From positions 1-64,000 of the forward strand of contig NZ_PYWM01000018.1 of the NCBI RefSeq assembly GCF_003049665.1: a stretch of 64,000 nucleotides of DNA, given 5' to 3'. Both the position numbers and the translations under genes were made by a program. Numbering within the stretch: position 1 is the stretch's first letter; every line of letters starts with the position of its first letter. The stretch is from Lysinibacillus mangiferihumi. Its GTDB lineage: Bacteria; Bacillota; Bacilli; Bacillales_A; Planococcaceae. A model generated the notes under the pieces. The model had not been told where the DNA came from. It was given only the letters and a program-made list of their open reading frames with translations, and searched no databases. Positions 6,658-14,803 of this stretch are shown here, piece after piece.

Positions 6658-8357
6658 ATTGGGTTTTAGAACGTGTTTTTAATTATTGTGATGATATTCT
6701 AAGCGGAAAAATTAAAGCTAGTATTAAACATAAATGGGCTATTCAACGCTTCTTAAAAGACTACAGGGATTGTCAAAGTGATGACAGTCCTTTTTATTTT
6801 GATGAAGAAGTGGCCGAGGATTTCTATTGGTGGGCAAATGAGTTTGAACATGTTGAAGGTGTACTGGCTGGTCAAAAGGTTGAGTTAAATGATTTCCAAC
6901 TCTTCATATCTGTAAATATCTTTTGCTTTAAAAAGAAACGCAATGGAGCACGTCGTTTCCGTAAAGTATATATTCAACTCGCACGTAAAAATGCCAAATC
7001 ACAGTTCTTAGCAATCGTCGGTTCATACATTGCATTCCTAGGCAATGAAAAACAACGTATGTATATTGCTGGATGGCAAAAAGACCAATCAGATGAGGTA
7101 TATATTGCTGTTCGTGACGGAATTAATTCAAGTGATCTTTTGGATGGAAGATGGAAAGAAGCATACGGAAAAATTGAAGTTTACAACAATGGTTCTGTCA
7201 TTGTTCCATTATCCCGTGAGACTCGTAAAACAGGTGATGGTAAAAACCCGTCAGTAGGCATTGTGGACGAATATCATAATCATCTAACGTCTGAAATTTA
7301 CGATGTATTGTTATCAGGGATGGTTGCTCGTAAAGAGCCACTAATGTTTGTTATTACCACAGCAGGATTTGATTTAAGTCGGCCGTGCTTTGTTGAGTAC
7401 GAATATGTATCTCGAATTTTAAATCCTGATGATGATACAGAGAATGATGATTACTTTGGCATCATTTGCGAATTAGATCCAGGGGATGACATAAAGGACG
7501 AGAGTAATTGGATAAAGGCAAATCCTATCGTAGCTACATACGAAGAAGGACTTGCTTCTATTCGTTCTGATTTAAAAACAGCTTTGGATGTTCCGGAAAA
7601 GATGCGATCCTTTTTAACAAAAACAATGAATGTATGGGTGGATATGAAAGAAGGGGGCTACATACCCGCGAATAAGTGGAAAGCCGGTGAAATCGAAGCA
7701 TTTGAGATGAATGGCCGTGATGTTTATATTGGGGTCGACTTATCAAAGAAGATTGACTTAACTTCAGTAGGATATGTTTTCCCTACTGACTACGGCTTTC
7801 ATGTTGGACAACATTCATTTATGCCTGAAGAAGCACTTGCAGAGCGTAGAGCGAAAGATAAAGTGCCATACGATGTGTGGATAGAAGAAGGATGGATGGA
7901 TGTTACACCAGGTGCAGTAGTAGATTATAGTTTCGTAGAGCAATGGATAATGGATTTTATCAATAACAATGAATTGAATGTCATTCTATTTTGCTACGAT
8001 CCATACGGTGCCACGCAGTTTGCTCAAAACATGGCTAACTATGGGCTAACAATTGTTGAAGTTCGTCAAGGTTTCCCTACATTATCAGAGCCAACAAAAG
8101 AATTTCGAGATTATGTTTATCAAAATAATGATCATCAAAAGAAAATTACCCATGTAGGCGATAAGGTATTATCATGGGCAGTCGGTAATGCAATTGCTGA
8201 AATGGCAGCCAATGAAAGTATTAAACTTTCAAAATCAAAATCTAGAGAAAGAATTGACCCAATAGCAGCCATTATAACTGCTTTTGTTCAAGCTAGATAC
8301 GCAACATTCGATAGTGGTGATGGAAACATCAGCTTCATTTCAATTCATGATTTATAA
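6654..8357 (+). CDS. terL: Terminase large subunit (ATPase and nuclease)
   Basis: A 567-residue packaging motor of the HK97/YmfN type. The N-terminal ATPase has a deviant Walker A, ARKNAKSQ (residues 110-117), and Walker B VGIVDEYH (201-208) with the catalytic Glu. The C-terminal RNase H-like nuclease begins near residue 357 with VYIGVDLSKKIDLTS, and later FCYDPYGATQFAQN carries the second acidic cluster. It pumps DNA into the prohead and cuts concatemers. Full length for the family. Confidence 0.96.
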   Translation: MNWVLERVFNYCDDILSGKIKASIKHKWAIQRFLKDYRDCQSDDSPFYFDEEVAEDFYWWANEFEHVEGVLAGQKVELNDFQLFISVNIFCFKKKRNGARRFRKVYIQLARKNAKSQFLAIVGSYIAFLGNEKQRMYIAGWQKDQSDEVYIAVRDGINSSDLLDGRWKEAYGKIEVYNNGSVIVPLSRETRKTGDGKNPSVGIVDEYHNHLTSEIYDVLLSGMVARKEPLMFVITTAGFDLSRPCFVEYEYVSRILNPDDDTENDDYFGIICELDPGDDIKDESNWIKANPIVATYEEGLASIRSDLKTALDVPEKMRSFLTKTMNVWVDMKEGGYIPANKWKAGEIEAFEMNGRDVYIGVDLSKKIDLTSVGYVFPTDYGFHVGQHSFMPEEALAERRAKDKVPYDVWIEEGWMDVTPGAVVDYSFVEQWIMDFINNNELNVILFCYDPYGATQFAQNMANYGLTIVEVRQGFPTLSEPTKEFRDYVYQNNDHQKKITHVGDKVLSWAVGNAIAEMAANESIKLSKSKSRERIDPIAAIITAFVQARYATFDSGDGNISFISIHDL

Positions 8358-8372
8358 GGAGGAGGTGAGAAA

Positions 8373-9611
8373 TTGAAACTATGGCAACGAATTAAAACTT
8401 CTGCCTATATGGCATATGCGGGGGCTACTACAGGTTGGAAGGGTTCCACATGGGATTTCTCCAATTGGTTTGGTCGAACCTTTTGGGGCATCGATAACAG
8501 CCAATTAGCAACAAATGAAACCATATTTAGTGTTATTAGTCGCCTTGCTAATACCATTTCGGCATTACCTATTAAATTACATCAAAATTATGATGTGATA
8601 CAAAACGATATTTCAGATGTACTCATAAATGAGCCAAACCAAAATATGAGTAGCTTTGATTTATTAAATGCTTTAGAAGTAAGTAGAAATGAAACAGGAA
8701 ATGGTTACGCGATTATATTGCGCGATATACGCATGCGACCAAATGAAATTGTCCCACTGGACCCATCCTGTGTTACTGAATTTATCAATAAAGATGATGG
8801 ATTGTTATGGTACCAAGTCCAAGGAGAGCGAGGGACGATGTTTGTAGCTAATACAGATATGGTACATGTTAAGCATATTCGTGGTCCAGCGCGTATCCGA
8901 GGTTTATCACCACTAAAAGTATTGGCTAATACCATTAAGTATGACAAGGCTGTTCAAGAATTTAGCTTATCGGAAATGGAGAAAAAAGAATCATTCATTT
9001 TGAAGTATGCAGCGAATGTTGATACAGATAAGCGAGACCGTATTATTGCAGATTTCAAACGATTCTATGCTGAAAATGGTGGTATCTTATTCCAAGAGCC
9101 TGGTGTTGAATTGACTGAACTTAAAAAACAATATTTTGCATCCGATACATTGGCATCAGAGCGGATAACGCGCTCACGGGTAGCCAATGTTTTTAATGTG
9201 CCAGTGTCCTTCCTTAATGATGTAGAAGGCGGAACAATGGCGTCCAATGAGCAATTAATAATTCAATTCGTAAACATGACATTGTTGCCTATCGTAAGAC
9301 AATACGAACATGAATTTAATCGAAAGTTACTTACGAAAGCAGACCGAAAGCAAGGTATGTATTTTAAATTCAACCTTGGTGGACTTTTACGAGGAGATAC
9401 TACAGCGCGTACAAACTTCTATCAAGCAATGTTACGGAGTGGGGCAATGAAGCCGGATGAGGTACGGATGCTTGAAGATTTGGCGCCGATGGGCGGTAAG
9501 GCGGATGTACTTTGGATTTCCGGAGACTTATATCCACAAGAAATGGATCCTGTATTGCGGAAGTCCACTGCTACTGCATCAACTGTGGAAGGAGGTGGGA
9601 AAAGTGAGTAA
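8373..9611 (+). CDS. Portal protein (HK97 family)
   Basis: A 412-residue portal protein forming the dodecameric ring at the capsid vertex. Family marks include WGIDNSQLATNETIFSVISR near the start, the LNALEVSRNETGNGYAIILR block, MVHVKHIRGPARIRGLSPLK, and the C-terminal VSFLNDVEGGTMASNEQ. It starts at TTG, chosen because a perfect AGGAGGTGA lies 8 bases before it and no in-frame ATG nearby is served. The end overlaps the protease start by 8 bases. Confidence 0.95.
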   Translation: MKLWQRIKTSAYMAYAGATTGWKGSTWDFSNWFGRTFWGIDNSQLATNETIFSVISRLANTISALPIKLHQNYDVIQNDISDVLINEPNQNMSSFDLLNALEVSRNETGNGYAIILRDIRMRPNEIVPLDPSCVTEFINKDDGLLWYQVQGERGTMFVANTDMVHVKHIRGPARIRGLSPLKVLANTIKYDKAVQEFSLSEMEKKESFILKYAANVDTDKRDRIIADFKRFYAENGGILFQEPGVELTELKKQYFASDTLASERITRSRVANVFNVPVSFLNDVEGGTMASNEQLIIQFVNMTLLPIVRQYEHEFNRKLLTKADRKQGMYFKFNLGGLLRGDTTARTNFYQAMLRSGAMKPDEVRMLEDLAPMGGKADVLWISGDLYPQEMDPVLRKSTATASTVEGGGKSE

Positions 9612-10356
9612 AAAACAACAACAAAAGTTTTTTCAAATGAAGGCGTCTACTGATGGGAAATCGGCTGACGTTTTTATTTATGGCGAAATAACTAAGTACG
9701 CATGGGAAGAATATGGAGAGGTTTCATCTATTACATTTAAGAACGAACTAGATTCGCTTGGTGATGGAATCGAAACTATTAATCTATACATTAATTCTCC
9801 GGGTGGTTCTGTATTTGAAGCAATGGCGATTATCGCTATGCTACAACGTCATCCAGCTGACATTATCTCGCACATTGATGGATTAGCTGCTTCTTGCGCA
9901 TCTGTCTTACCAATGATTTCGAAACGTATCATTATGCCGTCTAACGCATTAATGATGATTCATCATGCGATGACAGGTGCTTGGGGCAACGCTAAACAAC
10001 TTCGAAAAGCTGCGGATGATGTAGAGCGTATTAGCAAAGCAATGTGCCAACATTATTTAGATCGATCAGGCGACAAAATGACAGAAGAACAGTTATACGA
10101 GATGCTCGAAGAAGATAAGTGGCTTACTGCAGAACAGTGTTTAGAGTTAGGTCTTTGCGACGAAATTGTTGAAGCTAATCAAGCTGTTGCCTATGCGTTT
10201 GACGAAAAGTGGGCGAAGCAATATCGAAATGTACCACAACAACTTCTACAACAAAAGCCATCCACGCCAGTAATGAGTGCGGAAGAAAAAGCATTACGTG
10301 AACGCATAATTGCAGATTCGAAGGCGAATCTAACTTATTTAGAAACTATTCTTTAA
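9604..10356 (+). CDS. Head maturation protease (ClpP-like)
   Basis: A 250-residue ClpP-fold serine protease that trims the capsid protein during head assembly. NLYINSPGGSV (residues 60-70) forms the oxyanion loop, GLAASCAS (93-100) holds the catalytic Ser97, and MMIHHAMTG holds His120. The GTG start at 9604 overlaps the portal stop and has GGAGGTGG upstream. A longer frame that starts inside the portal gene is rejected. Place in the order portal-protease-capsid is canonical. Confidence 0.94.
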   Translation: MSKKQQQKFFQMKASTDGKSADVFIYGEITKYAWEEYGEVSSITFKNELDSLGDGIETINLYINSPGGSVFEAMAIIAMLQRHPADIISHIDGLAASCASVLPMISKRIIMPSNALMMIHHAMTGAWGNAKQLRKAADDVERISKAMCQHYLDRSGDKMTEEQLYEMLEEDKWLTAEQCLELGLCDEIVEANQAVAYAFDEKWAKQYRNVPQQLLQQKPSTPVMSAEEKALRERIIADSKANLTYLETIL

Positions 10357-10377
10357 TTACTTAGGAGGTAATTTCAT

Positions 10378-11610
10378 ATGAAAACTCAAACAAAAAAACT
10401 ATTAAAATCTTTGGAAAACAAAAACGCGATGAAAATGCTAATGCCATTGAACATTCAACTGTTCTCAGGTGACCAAAATCTTTACGAATTAAAACAATCA
10501 TTAATGATGATTGGTCAACAATTAAAGAAAGCAGAAGGCGAAGTAACTGCAAAAGCTTCTGATCCAACTTCAAATCCAGAAGATATCAAGGCGGCTCAAA
10601 AATCTCGTGATGATTTAAAATTACGTTTTGATGTAATTAAGCAACAACACGATCAAGTAGAAAAAGAAGTTAAAGCTAAACTTGATGCTAACAAAGGGTT
10701 AAATGCCATCGATAACCCGCAACAAAAAGTTATTGCTGCCAAAGCATCGTTGGTTCGTTCTACTATGCGTGGAAAAGCTATCGATGCAGATATTCGTGCA
10801 GCACTTGGGGATGATGCAGCATCGGGTGGAGGTAAATTCTTGCCTAAAACAGTTTCACAAGACGTAATCTTAGCGCCTTTAGCAAAAAACCCATTACGCG
10901 GCCATTCTGCAGTAACACAAATTACAAATCTTGAACTACCACGTTTATCTTTCACTTTAGATGATGACGACTTCATCGCAGATATGGCAACTGCTAAAGA
11001 ATTAAAAGCAAAAGGTGATACAGTAGCGTTCACGCGAAATAAATTCAAAGTATTTGCAGGTGTATCTGAAACTGTAATTAACGGTTCTGATGCTGATTTA
11101 GTTGGGCATGTTGAAAACGCACTTAAATCAGGTGTGGCAGCAAAAGAAAAGAAAGTGGCATTTGCTACTTCACCAAAAGTAGGAGAAGAACATATGAGCT
11201 TCTACTCAACTGAAAATGCAATTGTAAAAGTGGCTGGTGCAGATATGTACAAAGCTATCAAAAATGCTATTGCTGACTTACATGAGGATTATCGTGAAAA
11301 TGCAAAAATCATTATGACATTCAAGGATTATAGCGATATTATCGAAACGTTAGCAAACGGAAACGCAACGCTTTATACAGCACAACCAGAACAAGTATTA
11401 GGTAAGCCAGTTATTTTTGCGGATGCTGCAACAAAGCCGATTATTGGAGACCTTTCTTATTCTCACTTTAACTACGATATTGGTGAAACATTCGAACGTG
11501 ATAAAGATATCAAAACAGGTATCGAACAATTTGTTGTTACAGCTTACTTCGATCACCGTATCAAATTATCATCTGCATTCCGTATCGCAGAAGTAACTCC
11601 TACTCCTTAA
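10378..11610 (+). CDS. Major capsid protein (HK97 family)
   Basis: A 410-residue capsid protein. The N-terminal 100 or so residues form a charged helical delta (scaffold) domain (ELKQSLMMIGQQLKKAEGEV) that the upstream protease would remove. The mature HK97 fold begins near SLVRSTMRGKAIDADIR, followed by GGGKFLPKTVSQDVIL and the E-loop/P-domain region. The C-terminus (EQFVVTAYFDHRIKLSSAFR) is typical. A terminator overlaps its stop codon, probably raising the dose of the capsid transcript over downstream genes. Confidence 0.95.
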   Translation: MKTQTKKLLKSLENKNAMKMLMPLNIQLFSGDQNLYELKQSLMMIGQQLKKAEGEVTAKASDPTSNPEDIKAAQKSRDDLKLRFDVIKQQHDQVEKEVKAKLDANKGLNAIDNPQQKVIAAKASLVRSTMRGKAIDADIRAALGDDAASGGGKFLPKTVSQDVILAPLAKNPLRGHSAVTQITNLELPRLSFTLDDDDFIADMATAKELKAKGDTVAFTRNKFKVFAGVSETVINGSDADLVGHVENALKSGVAAKEKKVAFATSPKVGEEHMSFYSTENAIVKVAGADMYKAIKNAIADLHEDYRENAKIIMTFKDYSDIIETLANGNATLYTAQPEQVLGKPVIFADAATKPIIGDLSYSHFNYDIGETFERDKDIKTGIEQFVVTAYFDHRIKLSSAFRIAEVTPTP

Positions 11611-11630
11611 TAAAAGGAATAGGGTTTTTT
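11599..11630 (+). terminator. Intrinsic terminator at the end of the capsid gene
   Basis: CCTA and TCCTT pair with AAGGA and TAGG around a short loop, followed by T6. The stem includes the last codons and stop of the capsid gene. Confidence 0.75.
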
Positions 11631-11655
11631 ATTTTAACGAAAGAAGGTGAACTGC

Positions 11656-11889
11656 ATGTACAAAGTAATTAATCGATTTCAAGAAAAAAATCATGACGGC
11701 CATGTTTATGAAGTGGGTGACAACTATCCAGTCGATGGTAAAAAGCTAGTGAAGGCACGTGCCGAGTCTTTAACAGAAATCCATGAAGAATATGGGGTAG
11801 CATTCTTAAAAGCTGTAGAGGATCCTAAAAAGGCTACTGCAAAGCAAGCACCTAAAGAGCCTTCCACAGATGAAAAGAGTGATGCTTAA
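11656..11889 (+). CDS. Small phage head protein (77 aa), YqbF-like
   Basis: A small protein beginning MYKVINRFQEKNHDGHVYEVG, with GEDYP-like spacing (GDNYPVDGKKLVKARAESL) and a Lys/Pro-rich tail. This pattern is shared by the short YqbF-like proteins found between capsid and connector genes in Bacillus phages. Start chosen at ATG 11656, 9 bases after AGAAGGTG. The last base overlaps the next start. Function not established. Confidence 0.6.
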   Translation: MYKVINRFQEKNHDGHVYEVGDNYPVDGKKLVKARAESLTEIHEEYGVAFLKAVEDPKKATAKQAPKEPSTDEKSDA

Positions 11890-12221
11890 TGCAATTACTC
11901 GATGAACTAAAAGAATATTTACGAATTGATGGGGATGATGAAAATCGTTCCCTTTCTACTTTTATTCAATCAGCACAATTTTACCTTGAAAATGCAGGGG
12001 TTAAGCAACCAAGTGACTACTATTTGATTGTGGAGGGCAAAGACGTATTTGCACAGCACCGATTAGCCATTATGACGCTCGCTACACACTTTTATGAGAA
12101 TCGCATAGCAATTACGCCTTCCACAATTAAAACGGCACAACAGCCCATTCCGTACGGTTTACAGTCGATGATTCTGCAATTGAAGTGGGTGAATCCTGAT
12201 GAATTATCAGTACAACAATAA
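11889..12221 (+). CDS. Head-tail connector (gp6-like)
   Basis: A 110-residue helical protein with the pattern LLDELKEYLRIDGDDENRSL ... FIQSAQFYLENAGV ... HRLAIMTLATHFYENR ... GLQSMILQLKW. This is the phage gp6/QLRG connector family, which forms the ring under the portal and completes the head after packaging. It overlaps its neighbours on both sides, as usual in this block. Confidence 0.88.
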   Translation: MQLLDELKEYLRIDGDDENRSLSTFIQSAQFYLENAGVKQPSDYYLIVEGKDVFAQHRLAIMTLATHFYENRIAITPSTIKTAQQPIPYGLQSMILQLKWVNPDELSVQQ

Positions 12222-12531
12222 TGCTGCTCGATTAAATAAACGTGTTACATTCTTTAACCCACCAGGGCAAATAGTAAATGGTTGGCCGAGTCAAGATTGG
12301 ACACCGTATAAAAAATTATGGGCAGAAGTAAAATCGCAAAAAGGTTACAAAGTGTTTAATTCGGACGCTACACAATGGCAAGGTAAACGTATTGTGGGTA
12401 TTCGCTATCGAAACGATATTCATGAAGAAATGCGGGTTGAAATAGCAGGCAAGCTTTATGAAATTGAATCTTTAGTGAATGATGACGAGCGTAACCAATG
12501 GCTCACTATCATTGTTACGGAGGTGTTGTAA
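12199..12531 (+). CDS. Head closure / head-tail adaptor protein
   Basis: A 110-residue beta-rich protein: LNKRVTFFNPPGQIVNGWPS, then YKKLWAEVKSQKGYKVF, IRYRNDIHEEMRVEIAGKLY and a C-terminal WLTIIVTEVL. This matches the SPP1 gp16-like head-closure family, which seals the portal channel and joins the tail. It begins 23 bases inside the gp6-like gene and ends directly before the GTG of the tail-completion gene. Confidence 0.88.
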   Translation: MNYQYNNNAARLNKRVTFFNPPGQIVNGWPSQDWTPYKKLWAEVKSQKGYKVFNSDATQWQGKRIVGIRYRNDIHEEMRVEIAGKLYEIESLVNDDERNQWLTIIVTEVL

Positions 12532-12957
12532 GTGCGCTTAGAACTGAATGGGATGGAAGCAATACTACAGAATCTAATGAATTTGCCACTAGAAGAAGCT
12601 GATGAAAATAGAGCATTGAATAAAGCGGCAAAAGTAATTCAAGAAGCAGTGATTGAAGAAGCCCCACAGGATGAAAGAAAAGAAAATTCTAGTGCTACTT
12701 CTATCAAAAATAATATTAAGATAAAGCGAGCTAAAGAGGGAGAAGCCAAAGTGCATACAGGGAGTGCTTACCATGCACACATTATCGAAGGTGGCCGTTC
12801 TGCTGGGAGTAAATATACGCTCAAGAATGGCAAACGTCAGTTAGTAACATGGGGACCAATTGCTCCTAATCCATTCTTTACAAGAGGATTTGAAAATAAA
12901 AAGTCAGAGGCAGTCAATGCTATGGCTGATGAAATTAGAAAGGCGTTGAGATTGTGA
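12532..12957 (+). CDS. Tail completion protein (HK97 gp10-like)
   Basis: A 141-residue protein with LNKAAKVIQEAVIEEAPQDE near residue 28, then VHTGSAYHAHIIEGG and a C-terminal PNPFFTRGFENKKSEAVNAM. These are the usual features of HK97 gp10 / phage minor tail proteins that cap the head-proximal end of the tail. GTG start after ACGGAGGTGTTGTAA. The gene overlaps the next by 4 bases. Confidence 0.88.
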   Translation: MRLELNGMEAILQNLMNLPLEEADENRALNKAAKVIQEAVIEEAPQDERKENSSATSIKNNIKIKRAKEGEAKVHTGSAYHAHIIEGGRSAGSKYTLKNGKRQLVTWGPIAPNPFFTRGFENKKSEAVNAMADEIRKALRL

Positions 12958-13298
12958 TTGATATTAGCGAGTACATCACTCAATTACTAGAGCCGTTAAT
13001 TCAAGACATTTATTTTAATACAGTCCCTACTGGTTCGAATATTCCTGCTCAATACATTACTTTTCTTGAAGTGAATGCAAATCCTGAACTAGAAGCTGGT
13101 GATAAAGAGCTTGAAACAGGGCGATTAATTCAAGTGAATGTGTGGTCGAAAACAAATTATCATAATCTTGTGGAAGACATCAGAAATACAATGGAATCAG
13201 CAGGTTATGAACGAACATTTGAATACGATGCACCAAAACAAGAAGGCGACTCGCACTTTAACAAAGTGTTGCGATTCGTCTTTTTTGATGAATATTAA
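12954..13298 (+). CDS. Tail terminator-type protein (DUF3168-like)
   Basis: A 114-residue protein reading DISEYITQLLEPLIQDIYF, then YITFLEVNANPELEAGDKEL, IQVNVWSKTNYHNLVEDI and VLRFVFFDEY. The strand-helix order and position before the major tail protein fit the DUF3168/gpU-like tail terminator that fixes tail length. GTG start overlapping the previous stop (GTGA). Confidence 0.78.
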   Translation: MIDISEYITQLLEPLIQDIYFNTVPTGSNIPAQYITFLEVNANPELEAGDKELETGRLIQVNVWSKTNYHNLVEDIRNTMESAGYERTFEYDAPKQEGDSHFNKVLRFVFFDEY

Positions 13299-13322
13299 TA
13301 TTGAAAATTGGAGTGATATAAC

Positions 13323-13610
13323 TTGGATTTCGGGCAAGCATTAGAAAAGTTAAAACAAGGTCACAAAGTGGCTCGTAAAGGTTGGAATGGGAAAGGAATG
13401 TTCATTTATTTAGTCAACGGAACAAAAGTATTCCGCGAAAACTTAAGAAATGAAGCGAAACAACATGTTCAACCTACTGTTCCAGCACTAACTACTTGTG
13501 TGCAAATTAACGCTCATATCGACATGAAAGCGGCTGATGGTTCTATAGTAGTTGGATGGTTAGCTTCACAAACAGATATGTTGGCAGAAGATTGGGAAAC
13601 TGTTGAATAA
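13323..13610 (+). CDS. Tad2-like (DUF2829) protein, putative anti-Thoeris sponge
   Basis: A 95-residue protein with the DUF2829/Tad2 signature: DFGQALEKLKQGHKVARKGWNGKGMFIYLV at the start, IDMKAADGSIVVGWLASQTD near the end and the closing DMLAEDWE. Tad2 proteins form tetramers that bind the cyclic ADP-ribose-type signal of the Thoeris defence and so protect phages. The family assignment is by recognised motifs; activity against Thoeris is inferred. It starts at TTG with TTGGAGTG upstream and sits between tail terminator and major tail protein genes, where no structural gene is required. Confidence 0.8.
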   Translation: MDFGQALEKLKQGHKVARKGWNGKGMFIYLVNGTKVFRENLRNEAKQHVQPTVPALTTCVQINAHIDMKAADGSIVVGWLASQTDMLAEDWETVE

Positions 13611-13640
13611 CAATTTATAAAACAATAGGAGGTCATGTAA

Positions 13641-14225
13641 ATGGCAGCTACAACGGTAAATGAAAAACCGCAAAAAATTAGTTTAAAAAGAATCCACTAT
13701 GCTTTAATGACAAATGAACAAACTGAAACATGGGGTGACGTTAAAACATTAACGATGCCTATTTCATTAACGCTAACACCTAACTTTTCAGAGGCATCCT
13801 TAGATGCTGGAGACCGCGTGGTGGACCAAGAAGCACAAATGGATTCCATTACAATTGCAGGTGAAACTGCTGATTTACCAACAGAAGTTTTAGTTGATTG
13901 GTATGGGCATAAAAAGTCAGCAGAAGGTGGTATTATCACCAACTCAAATGATTCACCTAATGCTATTGCTATCGGATTTGAATCAGGATCTAAATTGGTT
14001 TGGTTCTACAAAGCAAAATTAAAGCCTGGCGAAGAATCAAATGCAACACGTAAAAAAGGCGAAACAAACTATAAAGTATATCCATTTAGTGGTGAAGCTT
14101 TACCGTTAATTGACGGGAATATCAAACATACAGTTGATACGCGCGATGCAGGGGTAACAGCTACAGCAGAAACATTCTTTGCTTCAGTTGCAAAACCTAC
14201 AGAACAAACAGTACCAACTCCTTAA
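13641..14225 (+). CDS. Major tail protein
   Basis: A 194-residue tail-tube protein of the phi13 type. The N-terminus reads ISLKRIHYALMTNEQTETWG and is followed by LTMPISLTLTPNFSEASLDAGD, with DLPTEVLVDWYGHK and YPFSGEALP further on. Major tail proteins stack in hexameric rings around the DNA channel. AGGAGGTCATGTAA before ATG is the strongest ribosome binding site in the tail block, as expected for a highly made protein. A terminator follows. Confidence 0.92.
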   Translation: MAATTVNEKPQKISLKRIHYALMTNEQTETWGDVKTLTMPISLTLTPNFSEASLDAGDRVVDQEAQMDSITIAGETADLPTEVLVDWYGHKKSAEGGIITNSNDSPNAIAIGFESGSKLVWFYKAKLKPGEESNATRKKGETNYKVYPFSGEALPLIDGNIKHTVDTRDAGVTATAETFFASVAKPTEQTVPTP

Positions 14226-14229
14226 AACT

Positions 14230-14255
14230 GAAGTCCTTTCGAGGGCTTCTTTTCT
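14230..14255 (+). terminator. Intrinsic terminator after the major tail gene
   Basis: GAAGTCCT and AGGGCTTC pair around a TTCG tetraloop region, followed by TTTTCTTTT. Confidence 0.75.
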
Positions 14256-14297
14256 TTTAAATAAAATTATGTAACTAACGAAAAGGATGGATGAAAC

Positions 14298-14609
14298 ATG
14301 CAAATCACATTACGAGTTAACAAGGAAGAAAAAACTTTTACTAACGACTTTATCAAGGCAAGGGTTTTCCGTAATGCTTTAAAGATGAATGAAAAAATGC
14401 GTAATGAAGGCAATGAGATTTCAGTGGAAACTTTCGATGAAATGATTGGATTTGTTGTAAATGTTTTTGATAATCAATTCACTGTGGATGACGTATGGGA
14501 CGGTTTAGAAGCAGGTAAATTAAATGATGAAATCATGCGTGTTTTTAATAATGTGCTTAATATCGGTGGTCTTGAAACAAAGCCCTCCACAGATAATGAG
14601 GGAAAGTAA
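14298..14609 (+). CDS. Tail assembly chaperone (gpG equivalent)
   Basis: A 103-residue acidic helical protein (MQITLRVNKEEKTFTNDF ... FDEMIGFVVNVFDNQFTVDD ... GLEAGKLNDEIMRVF). It precedes the tape measure gene and so occupies the position of lambda gpG, which coats the tape measure protein during tail assembly. Its last codons contain a -1 slippery sequence that produces a longer form. Confidence 0.88.
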   Translation: MQITLRVNKEEKTFTNDFIKARVFRNALKMNEKMRNEGNEISVETFDEMIGFVVNVFDNQFTVDDVWDGLEAGKLNDEIMRVFNNVLNIGGLETKPSTDNEGK

Positions 14610-14770
14610 GAAGTCCATATCAAAGTATTAAACAGTTTTATAGAAGCCTTTTGAAAGAGGGCTATAAATTACATGAAATCGATGAAATGGACATCCATTT
14701 TTGGTTTGAGCTTTCAGATGAATATGAAGAAATAGAAGAAGTCACAGCCGACGAAATTTCGTGGTTGTGA
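14298..14770 (+). CDS. gpGT: -1 frameshift product of the tail chaperone
   Basis: The zero frame ends GAG GGA AAG TAA. The heptamer GGGAAAG at 14600-14606 has the X XXY YYZ form and is the same slippery word as in phage lambda G/GT. Reading after a one-base slip continues from GTA at 14606 to TGA at 14770. It adds about 54 residues (…SIKQFYRSLLKEGYKLHEID…DIHFWFELSDE) with no start codon of their own. The T extension contacts the tape measure protein and recruits the tail tube. Coordinates span the joined product (14298-14606, then 14606-14770). Confidence 0.88.
14600..14606 (+). other. Programmed -1 frameshift site GGGAAAG
   Basis: A canonical slippery heptamer in the correct phase, one codon before the gpG stop. 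The alternative frame is open for a further 160 bases. Confidence 0.88.
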
Positions 14771-14803
14771 TTTTTATTTTTGCCAAGAAGGTGGTGAGAA
14801 TAT

